Origin: CBDBJL01 sp965206365
GTDB lineage: Bacteria > Pseudomonadota > Alphaproteobacteria > JABAAW01 > JAHZMA01
Direction: 5' to 3'
Assembly: GCA_965206365.1 (NCBI GenBank)
Contig: CBDBJL010000019.1
Span: forward strand, 1-64,000
Length of the DNA: 64,000 nucleotides
Shown: positions 36,456 to 45,499 of the stretch, piece after piece
How the letters are laid out: each line of letters begins with the position of its first letter
Numbering within the stretch: the stretch's first letter is position 1
Notes under the pieces: generated by a model
The model's input: only the letters and a program-made list of their open reading frames with translations
Databases searched by the model: none
Told to the model about the DNA's origin: nothing
Translations under genes and position numbers: made by a program

Positions 36456-38834
36456 TTAATGGTTAATTGTGCTAAGCGAAGCTTTTTCATTTGTTGTTTC
36501 CACCTTTTCCCATTTAATGGGAATAATGGGTTGGCTAAGTGCATGGGCTAAAACTTCATCAGCAGTTTTTACTGGAATAATGGTTAGTCCGGCTTTTACA
36601 TTATCGGGAATTTCAACCAAATCCTTAGCATTTTCATGGGGGATTAACACCGTTGTGATATTGCCACGCAAGGCTACAAGTAATTTCTCTTTCAAGCCTC
36701 CAATAGGTAAGACAAAGCCACGTAAGGTAATCTCGCCTGTCATTGCAACATCTTTTCTGATAGGGTTATCAGTAAGTACCGATACAATTGATGTTACCAT
36801 GGCAACACCGGCGGAAGGACCATCTTTAGGGGTAGCCCCTTCGGGAACATGAACATGAATATCGGTATCCTTAAATGCATCTTGAGTAATGCCAAAATGG
36901 GCAGCGCGACTTTTAACAAAATTTTCAGCAGCTTGAATGGATTCTTGCATCACATCACCAAGCTTGCCAGTTTTTGTAACGCGTCCTTTTCCTGGGACAA
37001 TCACAGATTCAATGGTCAATAATTCGCCACCATACTGGGTCCAAGCCAAGCCAGTAACAACGCCAACGGCATCTTGTTCTTCACTTTTGCCATAACGAAA
37101 TTTATGAACGCCTAAATAATCAGTTATATTTTCAGAGGTAATTTTAATATTGGTGCTTTGTTTTTTGGCAATTTCAAGTACAGCCTTACGCATAAGTTTA
37201 GAGATTTCGCGTTCTAAGGCACGTACACCACTTTCACGTGTGTAATAGCGGATAATATCACGAATAGCATCGGGTGTAATCTCCCATTCATCGGCGAGTA
37301 GATTATTTTCTTTCACCTGTTTGGCAATTAAATGCCGTTTGGCAATTTCAATTTTTTCATCTTCCGTATAGCCAGGAATGCGAATAATTTCCATTCGATC
37401 AAGCAAAGGAGGTGGCATATTCATTGTGTTTGCCGTGGTTACGAACATAACTTCTGATAAATCATAATCAACTTCCATGTAATGATCATTAAATTTTTGA
37501 TTTTGTTCAGGATCTAGAACTTCTAGTAAAGCTGATGCCGGATCTCCACGCCAATCTGCACCTAATTTATCAATTTCATCAAGGAGAAAAAAGGGATTAA
37601 CACTGCCTGCTTTTTTCATGCCCTGAATAATTTTACCGGGCATTGAGCCAATATATGTTCGCCGATGTCCACGAATTTCAGATTCATCGCGTACACCGCC
37701 TAAAGCCATACGTACAAAATTGCGTCCGGTTGCTTTGGCAATGGATTTTCCCAAAGATGTTTTGCCAACACCCGGAGGTCCCACAAGGCACAAAATAGAG
37801 CCTTTTACCTTTTTAGATCGTAATTGTACGGCTAAAAATTCCATAATCCGCTCTTTAACTTTATCTAGCCCATAATGCTCGGTATCTAAAATTTTTTCTG
37901 CTTGTGCTAAATCACGTAAAATTCGGGAACGTTTTTTCCAAGGGAGGGAAAAAACCCATTCTAAGTAGTTTCTAACAACCGTAGCCTCAGCAGACATGGG
38001 GGACATTTGGCTTAATTTTTTTGTTTCAGAAATGGCTTTTTCGCGCGCTTCTTTGCTTAATTTCAGTTTATGAATATTATTTTCAAATTCTTTAATCTCA
38101 TTATGCTCGCCATTTTGATCACCAAGTTCGCGTTGAATGGCTTTCATTTGTTCATTAAGGTAATATTCGCGCTGGCTTTTTTCCATTTGCCGTTTCACGC
38201 GGGAGCGAATTTTATTTTCTACTTTTAAAACTCCCATTTCATTTTCCATATAATTATGAATAATTTCCAACCGGGCCAGCGGTGATAAAGTTTCTAATAA
38301 AGTTTGTTTATCTTCATTTTTTAACAAAAGATGCTGGGCAACATTATCAGCAAATTTGGATGGGTTTTCAATTTGTGAAACTGCAGGAAAAATTTCATCA
38401 GCAAGTTTACGGTTGAGCTTTAAGTATTGTTCAAATTTCTCTAAAGTAATGCGCATAATCGCACTTACTTCTTGAGTATCAATTTCTTCGCCAACTTCTT
38501 CTAAATCTTCGGCATAGGCACAAAAATAATTATCCTCGCGGGAATAATTACTAATTTGCATCCGCCTAGAACCTTCAACTAATATTTTTACAGTGCCATC
38601 GGGAAGCTTTAACATTTGTAGAACAGAACATAGCGTTCCTACAGAATATAGATCTTCTTCTTGCGGATGATCTACACCGGCATCTCTTTGCGCGACCAAT
38701 AAAATCTGTTTGTCACCATCAATTACTTGTTCAAGTGCATTGATAGATTTTTCACGCCCTACAAGTAAAGAAAGTACAATATGTGGAAAAATCACAATAT
38801 CGCGAATTGGTAATATGGGGTAGAGTTGTTTCAT
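36456..38834 (-). CDS. lon: ATP-dependent protease Lon
   Basis: Lon degrades misfolded and selected regulatory proteins. The 792 residues have the N-terminal LON substrate domain starting at YPILPIRDIVIFPH, a coiled-coil linker, the AAA+ module with Walker A GPPGVGKTS near residue 358 and Walker B FLLDEID, and the C-terminal protease with Ser in DGPSAGVAM and Lys in the GGLKEKLLVA helix. It lies in the cluster tig-clpP-clpX-lon-hupB. A candidate promoter and inverted repeats precede it. Confidence 0.97.
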   Translation of the reverse strand: MKQLYPILPIRDIVIFPHIVLSLLVGREKSINALEQVIDGDKQILLVAQRDAGVDHPQEEDLYSVGTLCSVLQMLKLPDGTVKILVEGSRRMQISNYSREDNYFCAYAEDLEEVGEEIDTQEVSAIMRITLEKFEQYLKLNRKLADEIFPAVSQIENPSKFADNVAQHLLLKNEDKQTLLETLSPLARLEIIHNYMENEMGVLKVENKIRSRVKRQMEKSQREYYLNEQMKAIQRELGDQNGEHNEIKEFENNIHKLKLSKEAREKAISETKKLSQMSPMSAEATVVRNYLEWVFSLPWKKRSRILRDLAQAEKILDTEHYGLDKVKERIMEFLAVQLRSKKVKGSILCLVGPPGVGKTSLGKSIAKATGRNFVRMALGGVRDESEIRGHRRTYIGSMPGKIIQGMKKAGSVNPFFLLDEIDKLGADWRGDPASALLEVLDPEQNQKFNDHYMEVDYDLSEVMFVTTANTMNMPPPLLDRMEIIRIPGYTEDEKIEIAKRHLIAKQVKENNLLADEWEITPDAIRDIIRYYTRESGVRALEREISKLMRKAVLEIAKKQSTNIKITSENITDYLGVHKFRYGKSEEQDAVGVVTGLAWTQYGGELLTIESVIVPGKGRVTKTGKLGDVMQESIQAAENFVKSRAAHFGITQDAFKDTDIHVHVPEGATPKDGPSAGVAMVTSIVSVLTDNPIRKDVAMTGEITLRGFVLPIGGLKEKLLVALRGNITTVLIPHENAKDLVEIPDNVKAGLTIIPVKTADEVLAHALSQPIIPIKWEKVETTNEKASLSTINH

Positions 38835-38865
38835 TAATCATTCTTTCTAAGAAATAAAGATTCCT

Positions 38866-38886
38866 ATACCCTATTATGTAGGGTAT
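38866..38886. repeat. Perfect 8-bp inverted repeat upstream of lon
   Basis: ATACCCTA at 38866-38873 and TAGGGTAT at 38879-38886 are exact complements around a five-base centre. The repeat overlaps the candidate lon -10 region and lies 32 bases before the start codon, so it could be an operator or a 5'-UTR hairpin. It is not followed by a T-run on either strand, which argues against an intrinsic terminator of clpX. Confidence 0.5.
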
Positions 38887-38902
38887 TAAATATATTTTGC
38901 AA
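38875..38902 (-). promoter_or_regulatory. Candidate lon promoter
   Basis: On the minus strand, TTGCAA (38897-38902) is separated by 16 bases from TACATA (38875-38880). Both match the sigma-70 consensus moderately. The position, about 40 bases before the lon ATG, is reasonable. I see no clear heat-shock sigma-32 box. Confidence 0.35.
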
Positions 38903-38904
38903 GA

Positions 38905-38942
38905 GTAATTATTCAGTAAAATTGAAATAGATGAATAATTAC
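38905..38942. repeat. 11-bp inverted repeat between clpX and lon
   Basis: GTAATTATTCA at 38905-38915 is the exact reverse complement of TGAATAATTAC at 38932-38942, with a 16-base centre. A second smaller pair, ACTTCT/AGAAGT, abuts it at 38941-38960. Together they lie just after the clpX stop and before the lon promoter. They could end clpX transcription by structure, protect the mRNA end, or bind a regulator; the T-run of a classical terminator is absent. Confidence 0.5.
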
Positions 38943-38974
38943 TTCTGAATTATAAGAAGTGAGAGTTAAAAAAA

Positions 38975-40303
38975 TTATTTTTTTGAATTAACAGTTTTTT
39001 TATTTTTTGCTGGGGCTTGCATTTTTTTATTATCCGCATGGTGATTTGCTGCTTTTTTATTATGCTTGTTAGATTCGCCATGAACTTTAAGGGGTTCAGA
39101 TTTTTTTTCAATAACATCACGGTTAATAACCACTTCATTGATACTATCATCACCAGGCAAATCAAACATAACATTTAAAAGAGCATCTTCCATAATCGAA
39201 CGCAACCCCCGAGCTCCGGTTTTCCGTTTTTCGGCTTCTTCGGCAATCGCTTGGCAGGCATCGTCGGTAAAATTAAGACTGGCATTATCCATTTCAAATA
39301 ATTTTTGGTATTGTTTTACCAAAGCATTCTTGGGTTGGTTCAAAATTTGAACCAAAGCTTCTTTATCCAAATCTTCTAAGGTGGCAACAACAGGTAACCT
39401 TCCGGTAAATTCGGGAATAAGACCATATTTGATTAAATCAGCTGTTTGCACATCCAAGAAAATTTCGCCAATATTGCGTTCTTCTTCGGCATGAATTTCA
39501 GAACCGAAACCAATGGAAGAATTATCGCTACGCTGGGTAATAATTTTTTCCAAGCCTGAGAATGCCCCACCGCAAATAAATAAAATATTGCTTGTATCTA
39601 CCTGTAAAAAATCTTGTTGTGGGTGTTTCCTTCCACCTTGAGGAGGAATTGCTGCGATCGTGCCTTCCATAATTTTTAATAAGGCTTGCTGAACGCCTTC
39701 ACCGGAAACATCACGGGTAATAGAAGGGTTTTCAGCTTTTCGACTAATTTTATCAATTTCATCAATATAGATAATACCTTTTTGTGCAAGCTCCACATTA
39801 TAATCGGCAGATTGCAATAATTTTAAGATAATATTTTCAACATCTTCACCAACATAACCAGCTTCGGTTAAAGTTGTGGCATCGGCAATGGTAAAAGGAA
39901 CATTTAAAATTCGTGCCAAAGTTTGTGCTAATAAAGTTTTGCCAGATCCTGTAGGGCCAATGAGTAAAATATTAGATTTCGAAAGCTCAATTTCGCTAAG
40001 CAATTGCTCACCATAGCGGAGGCGTTTATAGTGATTGTAAACCGCAACGGCAAGAATACGTTTGGCCCGCATTTGCCCAATAACATACTCGTTTAACGCA
40101 TCGTAAATAAATTTTGGCGTTGGAATTGATGTATTATCATCTTCAGCATCCAGGCGAACCAAATCATCATGGATAATGTGGGTACATAAATCAACACACT
40201 CATCGCAAATAAAAACTTTAGGGCCGGCAATCAGTTTTTTAGCATCGCTTTGGCCTTTGCCACAAAACGAGCAAATTAATTCTTTTTTTATTTCATCATT
40301 CAT
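38975..40303 (-). CDS. clpX: ClpXP unfoldase subunit ClpX
   Basis: ClpX unfolds tagged proteins, including ssrA-tagged ones, and feeds them to ClpP. The N-terminal zinc domain has CSFCGKGQ and ICDECVDLC. The AAA+ core has Walker A GPTGSGKT near residue 117 and Walker B IIYIDEID, with GARGLRSI in sensor 2 and the pore and IGF-type loops between. The 442 residues include a C-terminal tail of about 30 residues, very rich in Lys, Asn, Ala and His, longer than in E. coli ClpX. ATG at 40303 overlaps the clpP stop as ATGA. Confidence 0.97.
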   Translation of the reverse strand: MNDEIKKELICSFCGKGQSDAKKLIAGPKVFICDECVDLCTHIIHDDLVRLDAEDDNTSIPTPKFIYDALNEYVIGQMRAKRILAVAVYNHYKRLRYGEQLLSEIELSKSNILLIGPTGSGKTLLAQTLARILNVPFTIADATTLTEAGYVGEDVENIILKLLQSADYNVELAQKGIIYIDEIDKISRKAENPSITRDVSGEGVQQALLKIMEGTIAAIPPQGGRKHPQQDFLQVDTSNILFICGGAFSGLEKIITQRSDNSSIGFGSEIHAEEERNIGEIFLDVQTADLIKYGLIPEFTGRLPVVATLEDLDKEALVQILNQPKNALVKQYQKLFEMDNASLNFTDDACQAIAEEAEKRKTGARGLRSIMEDALLNVMFDLPGDDSINEVVINRDVIEKKSEPLKVHGESNKHNKKAANHHADNKKMQAPAKNKKTVNSKK

Positions 40304-40938
40304 GATTTATCCTCTATTGTGGGTCGTTCGTGCATAACTTCATCAATCAGACCAAAAGTTTTGGCCTCTGGTGATGACATAAAATTGTCGCGTTCCATAG
40401 CTTTTTCAATAAAAGGAATTTTTTGCCCAGTACAATTGGCAAAAATATGGTTCAATTTTTCGCGAATTCGTAAAATTTCTTTGGCTTGAATTTCAATATC
40501 GCTAGCCTGTCCTTGCGCTCCACCAGAGGGTTGGTGAATCATAATTCTGCTATTAGGAAGGGCATAGCGTTTTCCCTTTGCTCCGGCGGTGAGCAAAAGT
40601 GCACCCATAGAAGCAGCTTGTCCGAAGCAAAGTGTTGCAACATCGGGGCGAATATAATTCATAGTATCAAAAATAGACATGCCGGAGGTAACAACGCCAC
40701 CGGGAGAATTAATATAAAACCAAATATCTTTTTTTGGGTTATCTGCTTCCAGATAGAGCAGCTGAGCGCAAACCAAAGAGGCTGTGTAATCATCAACAGT
40801 ACCTGTTAAAAAAACAATACGTTCTTTTAGAAGTCTTGAATAAATATCAAAAGCACGTTCCCCGCGGTTGGTTTGCTCAACCACCATGGGTACAAGGTTC
40901 ATATTCTCAGCTTCATTAATCATGTTAAAAATTTCCAT
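40300..40938 (-). CDS. clpP: ATP-dependent Clp protease proteolytic subunit
   Basis: ClpP is the tetradecameric serine peptidase of ClpXP. The conserved start MNLVPMVVEQTNRGERAFDI begins at residue 13. The catalytic Ser is in GQAASMGALL and His in RIMIHQPSGG; the Asp follows about 50 residues later. I give ATG at 40938; an internal ATG at 40923 is also possible and affects only the propeptide. The 212 residues are normal. Translation is coupled to clpX. Confidence 0.96.
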   Translation of the reverse strand: MEIFNMINEAENMNLVPMVVEQTNRGERAFDIYSRLLKERIVFLTGTVDDYTASLVCAQLLYLEADNPKKDIWFYINSPGGVVTSGMSIFDTMNYIRPDVATLCFGQAASMGALLLTAGAKGKRYALPNSRIMIHQPSGGAQGQASDIEIQAKEILRIREKLNHIFANCTGQKIPFIEKAMERDNFMSSPEAKTFGLIDEVMHERPTIEDKS

Positions 40939-40996
40939 TATACTAGGCGTTGGGTAAAAAAAGGGAATAGGAGCATAATTTATGTTAATTCTTTTT

Positions 40997-42355
40997 TCAC
41001 TTTTTTTGTAGATTTTTTTGCTCTTTCGTATCGGCTTGTTTATCCATTTCTGTTAGCTCTTCGGGAGTGATCTCAAGTTCGGTTGTGGTGATTTGTTCTA
41101 ATAGAATTTCGATAGATTTTTCTTCTAAAATCGGAGAAGCTAAATTTTGTCGAAGATGAGGGTTTTTTCGATAATAATTCACTATTTCTTCGGCATTTTC
41201 AGGATTACGGCTGGTTTCAATTTGAATTAAACGGTCAATTTCTTGTTCAGTGGCGACAATATTATTGTTTTTTGCAAATTTATCGATAAAAAATGCCATA
41301 CGCAATCTACGTTCAGCAATATTGCGATATTCACTGCGTAATTCATCATCGCTACGCCCAATATCTTCATCTTCCACTTGCCCAGCTTGTTTTAATTGTT
41401 GTAATTGTTTCCAGATCGTTTGAAATTCGCGCTCAATTAGATTTTCGGGCAATTTAAAATTGTATAATTTTTCGATTTGATCAAAAATTTTCCGTTTAAC
41501 AATTCGATTAATGGTGGGTTGGTAACGATTAATCAATCTTTGTTTCAGAGCTTCTTTTAAGTCTGTTAATTTTTTTTGCCCATATTTTTCGGCAAGCGAA
41601 TCATCTAAGGCGACAGGAACTGCTTGGGAAATACTATTTAAGGTGATTTCAAATTCAGTTTCTTGACCCGCCAAATTAGGAGCATTATAATTTTCGGGGA
41701 AGGTGATGGTAAAGCGAAAAGTCTCACCGATTTCGCGTTCAATCAAGGCATCTTCAAAACCAGGAATCATACTTTGCGAGCCTAATTTTAAGCTAAAATT
41801 TTTGGCCTCGCCTCCTGCGAATGCAACATCATTAACAAAGCCTTTAAAATCTATATCAACATAATCTCCTATCATGCTTTTTCGATTCTCAGCAATGGGT
41901 TGGGTTTCGCCAACATCCTCGGCAAGCTGTTGTAAATTGGTTTGGATTTCGCTTTCATCGATTTTAATGCTTAATTTTTCGGCAGTAATTTCTGTTAAAT
42001 CTTTAATTTCAAATTCGGGTTTTAAATCAACTGTAACCGAAAATTCTAAGATGTCATTTTCTTCAAATTTTTCTAATTTCATTTGCGGTTGCGTTGCCGC
42101 CTCTAAATTATAATCAGCGATGATTTTTTGCCCAGCTTTATCTGCAAGATTTTGTAAAACTTCGCCCAATATTTCACTTCGATAACGGTTACGCAACACA
42201 TTTAAGGGAACTTTTCCGGGGCGAAAACCGTCTATTTTTAGAGTTTTGCCAATTTCTTTTAGTTTTGCATCCACATCAGAATTAATGTCGATAGCAGGTA
42301 CAGTAACATGATAATTATGAGAGAGATTCGTTTTACTGGTTTCGGTGATTTCCAT
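40997..42355 (-). CDS. tig: Trigger factor
   Basis: Trigger factor is the ribosome-bound chaperone and peptidyl-prolyl isomerase. The 452 residues have the ribosome-docking loop GFRPGKVPLNVLRNRY near residue 45, the FKBP-type domain with GDYVDIDFKGFVND around 160 and the long helical C-terminal cradle. ATG at 42355 begins MEITETSKTN, as in the family; a TTG nine codons upstream is ignored. The tail is charged (KQADTKEQK). It precedes clpP by 58 bp, the common bacterial order. Confidence 0.95.
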   Translation of the reverse strand: MEITETSKTNLSHNYHVTVPAIDINSDVDAKLKEIGKTLKIDGFRPGKVPLNVLRNRYRSEILGEVLQNLADKAGQKIIADYNLEAATQPQMKLEKFEENDILEFSVTVDLKPEFEIKDLTEITAEKLSIKIDESEIQTNLQQLAEDVGETQPIAENRKSMIGDYVDIDFKGFVNDVAFAGGEAKNFSLKLGSQSMIPGFEDALIEREIGETFRFTITFPENYNAPNLAGQETEFEITLNSISQAVPVALDDSLAEKYGQKKLTDLKEALKQRLINRYQPTINRIVKRKIFDQIEKLYNFKLPENLIEREFQTIWKQLQQLKQAGQVEDEDIGRSDDELRSEYRNIAERRLRMAFFIDKFAKNNNIVATEQEIDRLIQIETSRNPENAEEIVNYYRKNPHLRQNLASPILEEKSIEILLEQITTTELEITPEELTEMDKQADTKEQKNLQKK

Positions 42356-42425
42356 TATTTTTACAATTCCCACATTAAACAATAAGGCGAATGCCGAATT
42401 TTGGCATTCAAAATTTTTAACTTGT

Positions 42426-42510
42426 TGGTGCGGGCGAAGGGACTTGAACCCCCACGGATCACTCCACTGGTACCTAAAACCAACGCGTCTACCAATTTCG
42501 CCACGCCCGC
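42426..42510 (-). tRNA. tRNA-Leu (anticodon UAG)
   Basis: An 85-base tRNA with the long variable arm typical of leucine tRNAs. Acceptor GCGGGCG pairs with CGCCCGC, the anticodon loop TTTAGGT carries TAG, the T loop is TTCAAGT, and CCA is encoded. It reads CUA and probably CUG. It lies 70 bases before tig on the same strand. Confidence 0.96.
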
Positions 42511-42664
42511 AACATCTAGATAATCATGAAATAATTACTTTTCAATGATTTTTTACAAATTAAGCGCAAATTTTAACAGGCGAAGTCATGATACGCAAAC
42601 AACAATTTAAATTTTTTCGTAAAAATAATATTTTTTTGTAGAAATTTTAGAAATCATAATTATT

Positions 42665-43021
42665 TCAAGGTTTCTTGTTTAAGTTATTTTGGGATTGTCG
42701 TTGTTCAAATAAATCGATAAAAGTTGGCAGGGCTAGCATTTTAGAGCCATCATAATTGCTAGAAGTTGTAAATGGTTTTTTACTTTTCATATCATAGCGA
42801 ATGTGGGGAATGCCAAAATTATCGGTAGATACGCCGGTAATATGTGCGGTTTCTACGGCTTTATCACTGCGCGTTCTGCTAAAAGAAGAACCGATACGAA
42901 TATAATCAAAAATGTTTTTTTCAGAGTGCCCATGATTGCGTTTCACAATAATGCTACGACGTTTTAACCCCGGGTTTAAATAACGTGCTTGTGATTTGCC
43001 TTTCAGGTTAATCTTTATCAT
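42665..43021 (-). CDS. Conserved-looking hypothetical protein, 118 residues
   Basis: I do not recognise a named family. The protein is basic, has no signal peptide or membrane segment, and reads like a compact folded domain. It has an N-terminal LKGKSQARYLNPGLKRRSI segment, KRNHGHSEKN, a GSSFSRTRSDKAVETAHITG core and FGIPHIRYD. The ordered mix of charged and hydrophobic residues supports a real gene. The C-terminal 20 residues are Gln- and Asn-rich. It lies 154 bp upstream of tRNA-Leu and is divergent from fdxA across 271 bp that hold no gene I can support. Confidence 0.6.
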   Translation of the reverse strand: MIKINLKGKSQARYLNPGLKRRSIIVKRNHGHSEKNIFDYIRIGSSFSRTRSDKAVETAHITGVSTDNFGIPHIRYDMKSKKPFTTSSNYDGSKMLALPTFIDLFEQRQSQNNLNKKP

Positions 43022-43292
43022 GGTCGGTTCGTTCCATCAAAATTATAGATCTTATGAAGATTGTGTTTTAGGGGATTTGAAGTTATTCTTAATTTATGAG
43101 ATAATAACTCGGTATCCTTTATGTGAATATTTACCCTTGCAAGCTTTATGCCAGATGCGTAAAATGTAGTTACGATTTTAAGGAGTTCTCGTTTCAAGTA
43201 AGCATTAGGGCAAAGCAAGCTTAGGGTTCGGTCTTTGTGAATTCTTGAAAAATTGTTAAAAATTAAGCCGATAAAATTGAGAAAGATTATGA

Positions 43293-43649
43293 ATGACTTA
43301 TATTGTAACTGAGAAATGTATTCGTTGTAAGCACCAGGATTGTGTTGAGGTTTGCCCGGTAGATTGTTTCTATGAGGGTGAGAATATGTTGGTGATCCAC
43401 CCTGATGAATGTATCGATTGTGGCGTATGCGAGCCAGAATGCCCTGTGGATGCGATTCTTCCCGATACAAATTCGGAGACAGGTACAAAAATGAATATGG
43501 CTGAGTGGATTGATTTTAATCGGAAATATTCTGAGAAATGGCCGAATATTACGCGCATTGGTGATGTGCCTGCTGATGCGAATGAATGGAACGAGAAACC
43601 GAATAAAATGGAATTTTTTAGCGAAAATCCGGGCAAAGGCGATGATTGA
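43293..43649 (+). CDS. fdxA: Seven-iron ferredoxin (3Fe-4S/4Fe-4S)
   Basis: FdxA is a soluble low-potential electron carrier. The first half holds the cluster cysteines: CIRCKHQDCVEVCP at residues 9-22 and CIDCGVCEPECP at 40-51, the spacing of the 7Fe type. The 118-residue length includes the C-terminal extension of FdxA. Overlapping long frames on the minus strand are shadows. The stop shares bases with the start of the next gene (TGATG), so the HsdR-N-like gene is coupled to it. Confidence 0.95.
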   Translation: MTYIVTEKCIRCKHQDCVEVCPVDCFYEGENMLVIHPDECIDCGVCEPECPVDAILPDTNSETGTKMNMAEWIDFNRKYSEKWPNITRIGDVPADANEWNEKPNKMEFFSENPGKGDD

Positions 43650-44870
43650 TGAGTGGTTCGATGAATGATGTTTCATTGAAAAATTTACTGGAAACGATCA
43701 AAGAATATTATCATCAGGGGGCTTATCGCAAAGAAGAGGCGATCCGTTCACAGATTTGCTATCCGCTGTTAGAAAAATTAGGCTGGAATCCGGTTTCACC
43801 TTTGCAAATGGTTCCTGAATTTCCAGTGGAGAATTTACGTGTTGATATTGCGCTATCAACAAATTCAAATATTTTTAAGCCCGGTATTTTTATTGAGGTT
43901 AAAACCCCAGGCAAATTTTGGTGGCAAACTTGATTTAAAAGAGACAGCAGAAACCCAATTATTTCATTATGCCAGTATTCAATCGGGGATATCGATGATT
44001 ATTTTAACTGATGGCAATTGGTGGTATTTTTTTAATGCGTATGGTGCGGGTGATTATCAGGAGCGAAAAGTAAAATCTTTTGCTATTTGTTCAGATGATG
44101 CTGAAACATGCATCGGTATTTTAGAGCGTTATTTGCGATATGCTCAGGTTAAATTTGAACAAGCTTTTGAGGATTTGCGAGATGATTATCAGCAGTTGCG
44201 TAAAGCCAGAGAAGCGAAAATGGAAATTTCTAATATTTGGCAGGATCTTGTTGATGCGGAAGAGGAGATTTTAATCGATTTAATTGCAGAATTGGTAACA
44301 GAAAAATGTGAATATTGTCCGCAAAAGACAGATATTATTGAATTTTTGCAAAAACTTAAACTGCCCCAATCACCATCATTTCAGCCATCATCACCTCAAC
44401 AATCGTTGCAATCCAATCATTTATCACCAGTTTCTACAGAAACATTTGGGAGTCAAAATGGAAATGGGCAATATGGTTCAGTAGAATATCGCTATAAAAT
44501 TGCGGGTATAGAAGAAATTGGAAATTCTGGGATAGATGTTTATATGAAAATATTAGATCATGTGTTTGATCAATATGACTTTTTTGCAGAATTAAAATCA
44601 GAAAGATTTAATAAACTAAAAAGTAGAAACTATGGAACGGGTTATCAATACTCAGAACATGAAAATGAAATTCCAAAACCTTTTAAATTTAAAAGGCAAT
44701 TAGCAAAAACGAAAATATGGGTTAATTCTTGTATTTCTGCATCTTCTATGGAAGGTAAATTAGCCGAGGTTGGTGATTTTCATTTCCAGAAATTAGGGCG
44801 CAAGATTTTAGGAAGATCGGGCAGTGGTGTCGAGATTGAATATTTGATTTCAATGCGTCCAACGGCGTAA
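43649..44870 (+). pseudogene. HsdR-N-like PD-(D/E)xK nuclease-family protein, frameshifted
   Basis: The N-terminal 90 residues resemble the HsdR N-terminal domain: AIRSQICYPLLEKLGW, then RVDIAL with Asp66 and IFIEVK with Glu83 and Lys85, a PD-(D/E)xK pattern. The frame then ends at TGA near 43931. In the next frame the expected continuation appears (GGKLDLKETAETQLFHYA), followed by a coiled coil at about 160-200, a Ser/Gln-rich linker and a C-terminal domain ending EIEYLISMRP. The break is an extra T in the TTTT run at 43916-43919. It is a stand-alone protein with no helicase domain or hsdM/hsdS nearby. Start ATG 43649 overlaps the fdxA stop. Confidence 0.7.
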
Positions 44871-44912
44871 AACCAAAGCTGATTTTGAAAAATGAATCTA
44901 CACAATCAATTT

Positions 44913-45497
44913 TTAAGGGTAAAATTGGCAATCTAAGGTTAAGGCGAGTTTCAACAGGGCTTGAAAATGTTGATAGCCAATTTCCCGAACCCCAAATTGT
45001 AACAGATGCGGGTTGACAAATTGGACATCAAATAAAATATAACCGCGTGCCTCTAAATGAAGCACCAATTGTGCAAGAGCCACTTTGCTGGCATCGCGCT
45101 TGGCTGAAAACATACTTTCACCAAAAAACACCCCACCAAGCGCAATCCCATATAGTCCACCAGCCAATCGCCCTTCATGCCAAGTTTCCACCGAATGCGC
45201 ATAGCCACTTTCATGTAATTGGCAAAATAATTTAATAATATCATCATTAATCCAAGTTTCAAAGCGGGCAGCACAATTATGGATCACATCAAAAAACACA
45301 GTATTAAACTTAACGTTAAATTTTTTTGAAGCAATGGTTTTTTGTAATCTTTTGGGGGTATGAAATTGCTTGATAGGCAATACCCCGCGCCGTTCAGGAT
45401 TAATAAGCGAGAAACCCTGATCATGGCGTCCCTCTGCCATTGGAAAAGAGCCAGTTTTGTAAGCTTGCAACAGCACTTCAGCTGAAATAAAAGCCAT
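44913..45497 (-). CDS. aat: Leucyl/phenylalanyl-tRNA--protein transferase
   Basis: Aat adds Leu or Phe to proteins with basic N termini, marking them for ClpAPS degradation (N-end rule). The 194 residues have the short alphaproteobacterial form: LLQAYKTGSFPMAE, an ERRGVLP loop, LAGGLYGIALGGVFFGESMFS and the ASKVAL helix. It starts 2 bp after accC on the same strand, the last gene of a five-gene run. It converges on the broken HsdR-like gene with 42 bp between. Confidence 0.95.
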   Translation of the reverse strand: MAFISAEVLLQAYKTGSFPMAEGRHDQGFSLINPERRGVLPIKQFHTPKRLQKTIASKKFNVKFNTVFFDVIHNCAARFETWINDDIIKLFCQLHESGYAHSVETWHEGRLAGGLYGIALGGVFFGESMFSAKRDASKVALAQLVLHLEARGYILFDVQFVNPHLLQFGVREIGYQHFQALLKLALTLDCQFYP

Positions 45498-45499
45498 TT

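Noticed and set aside
36469..36852. Open frame of 127 codons on the plus strand inside lon
   Set aside because: It mirrors the lon protease domain on the other strand and has no independent support.
43018..43488. Long open frame antisense to fdxA that ends with an ATGA overlap on the 118-residue gene
   Set aside because: Most of it is the reverse strand of the well-conserved ferredoxin. The part outside fdxA shows no family features, and the overlap with the next start can be chance.
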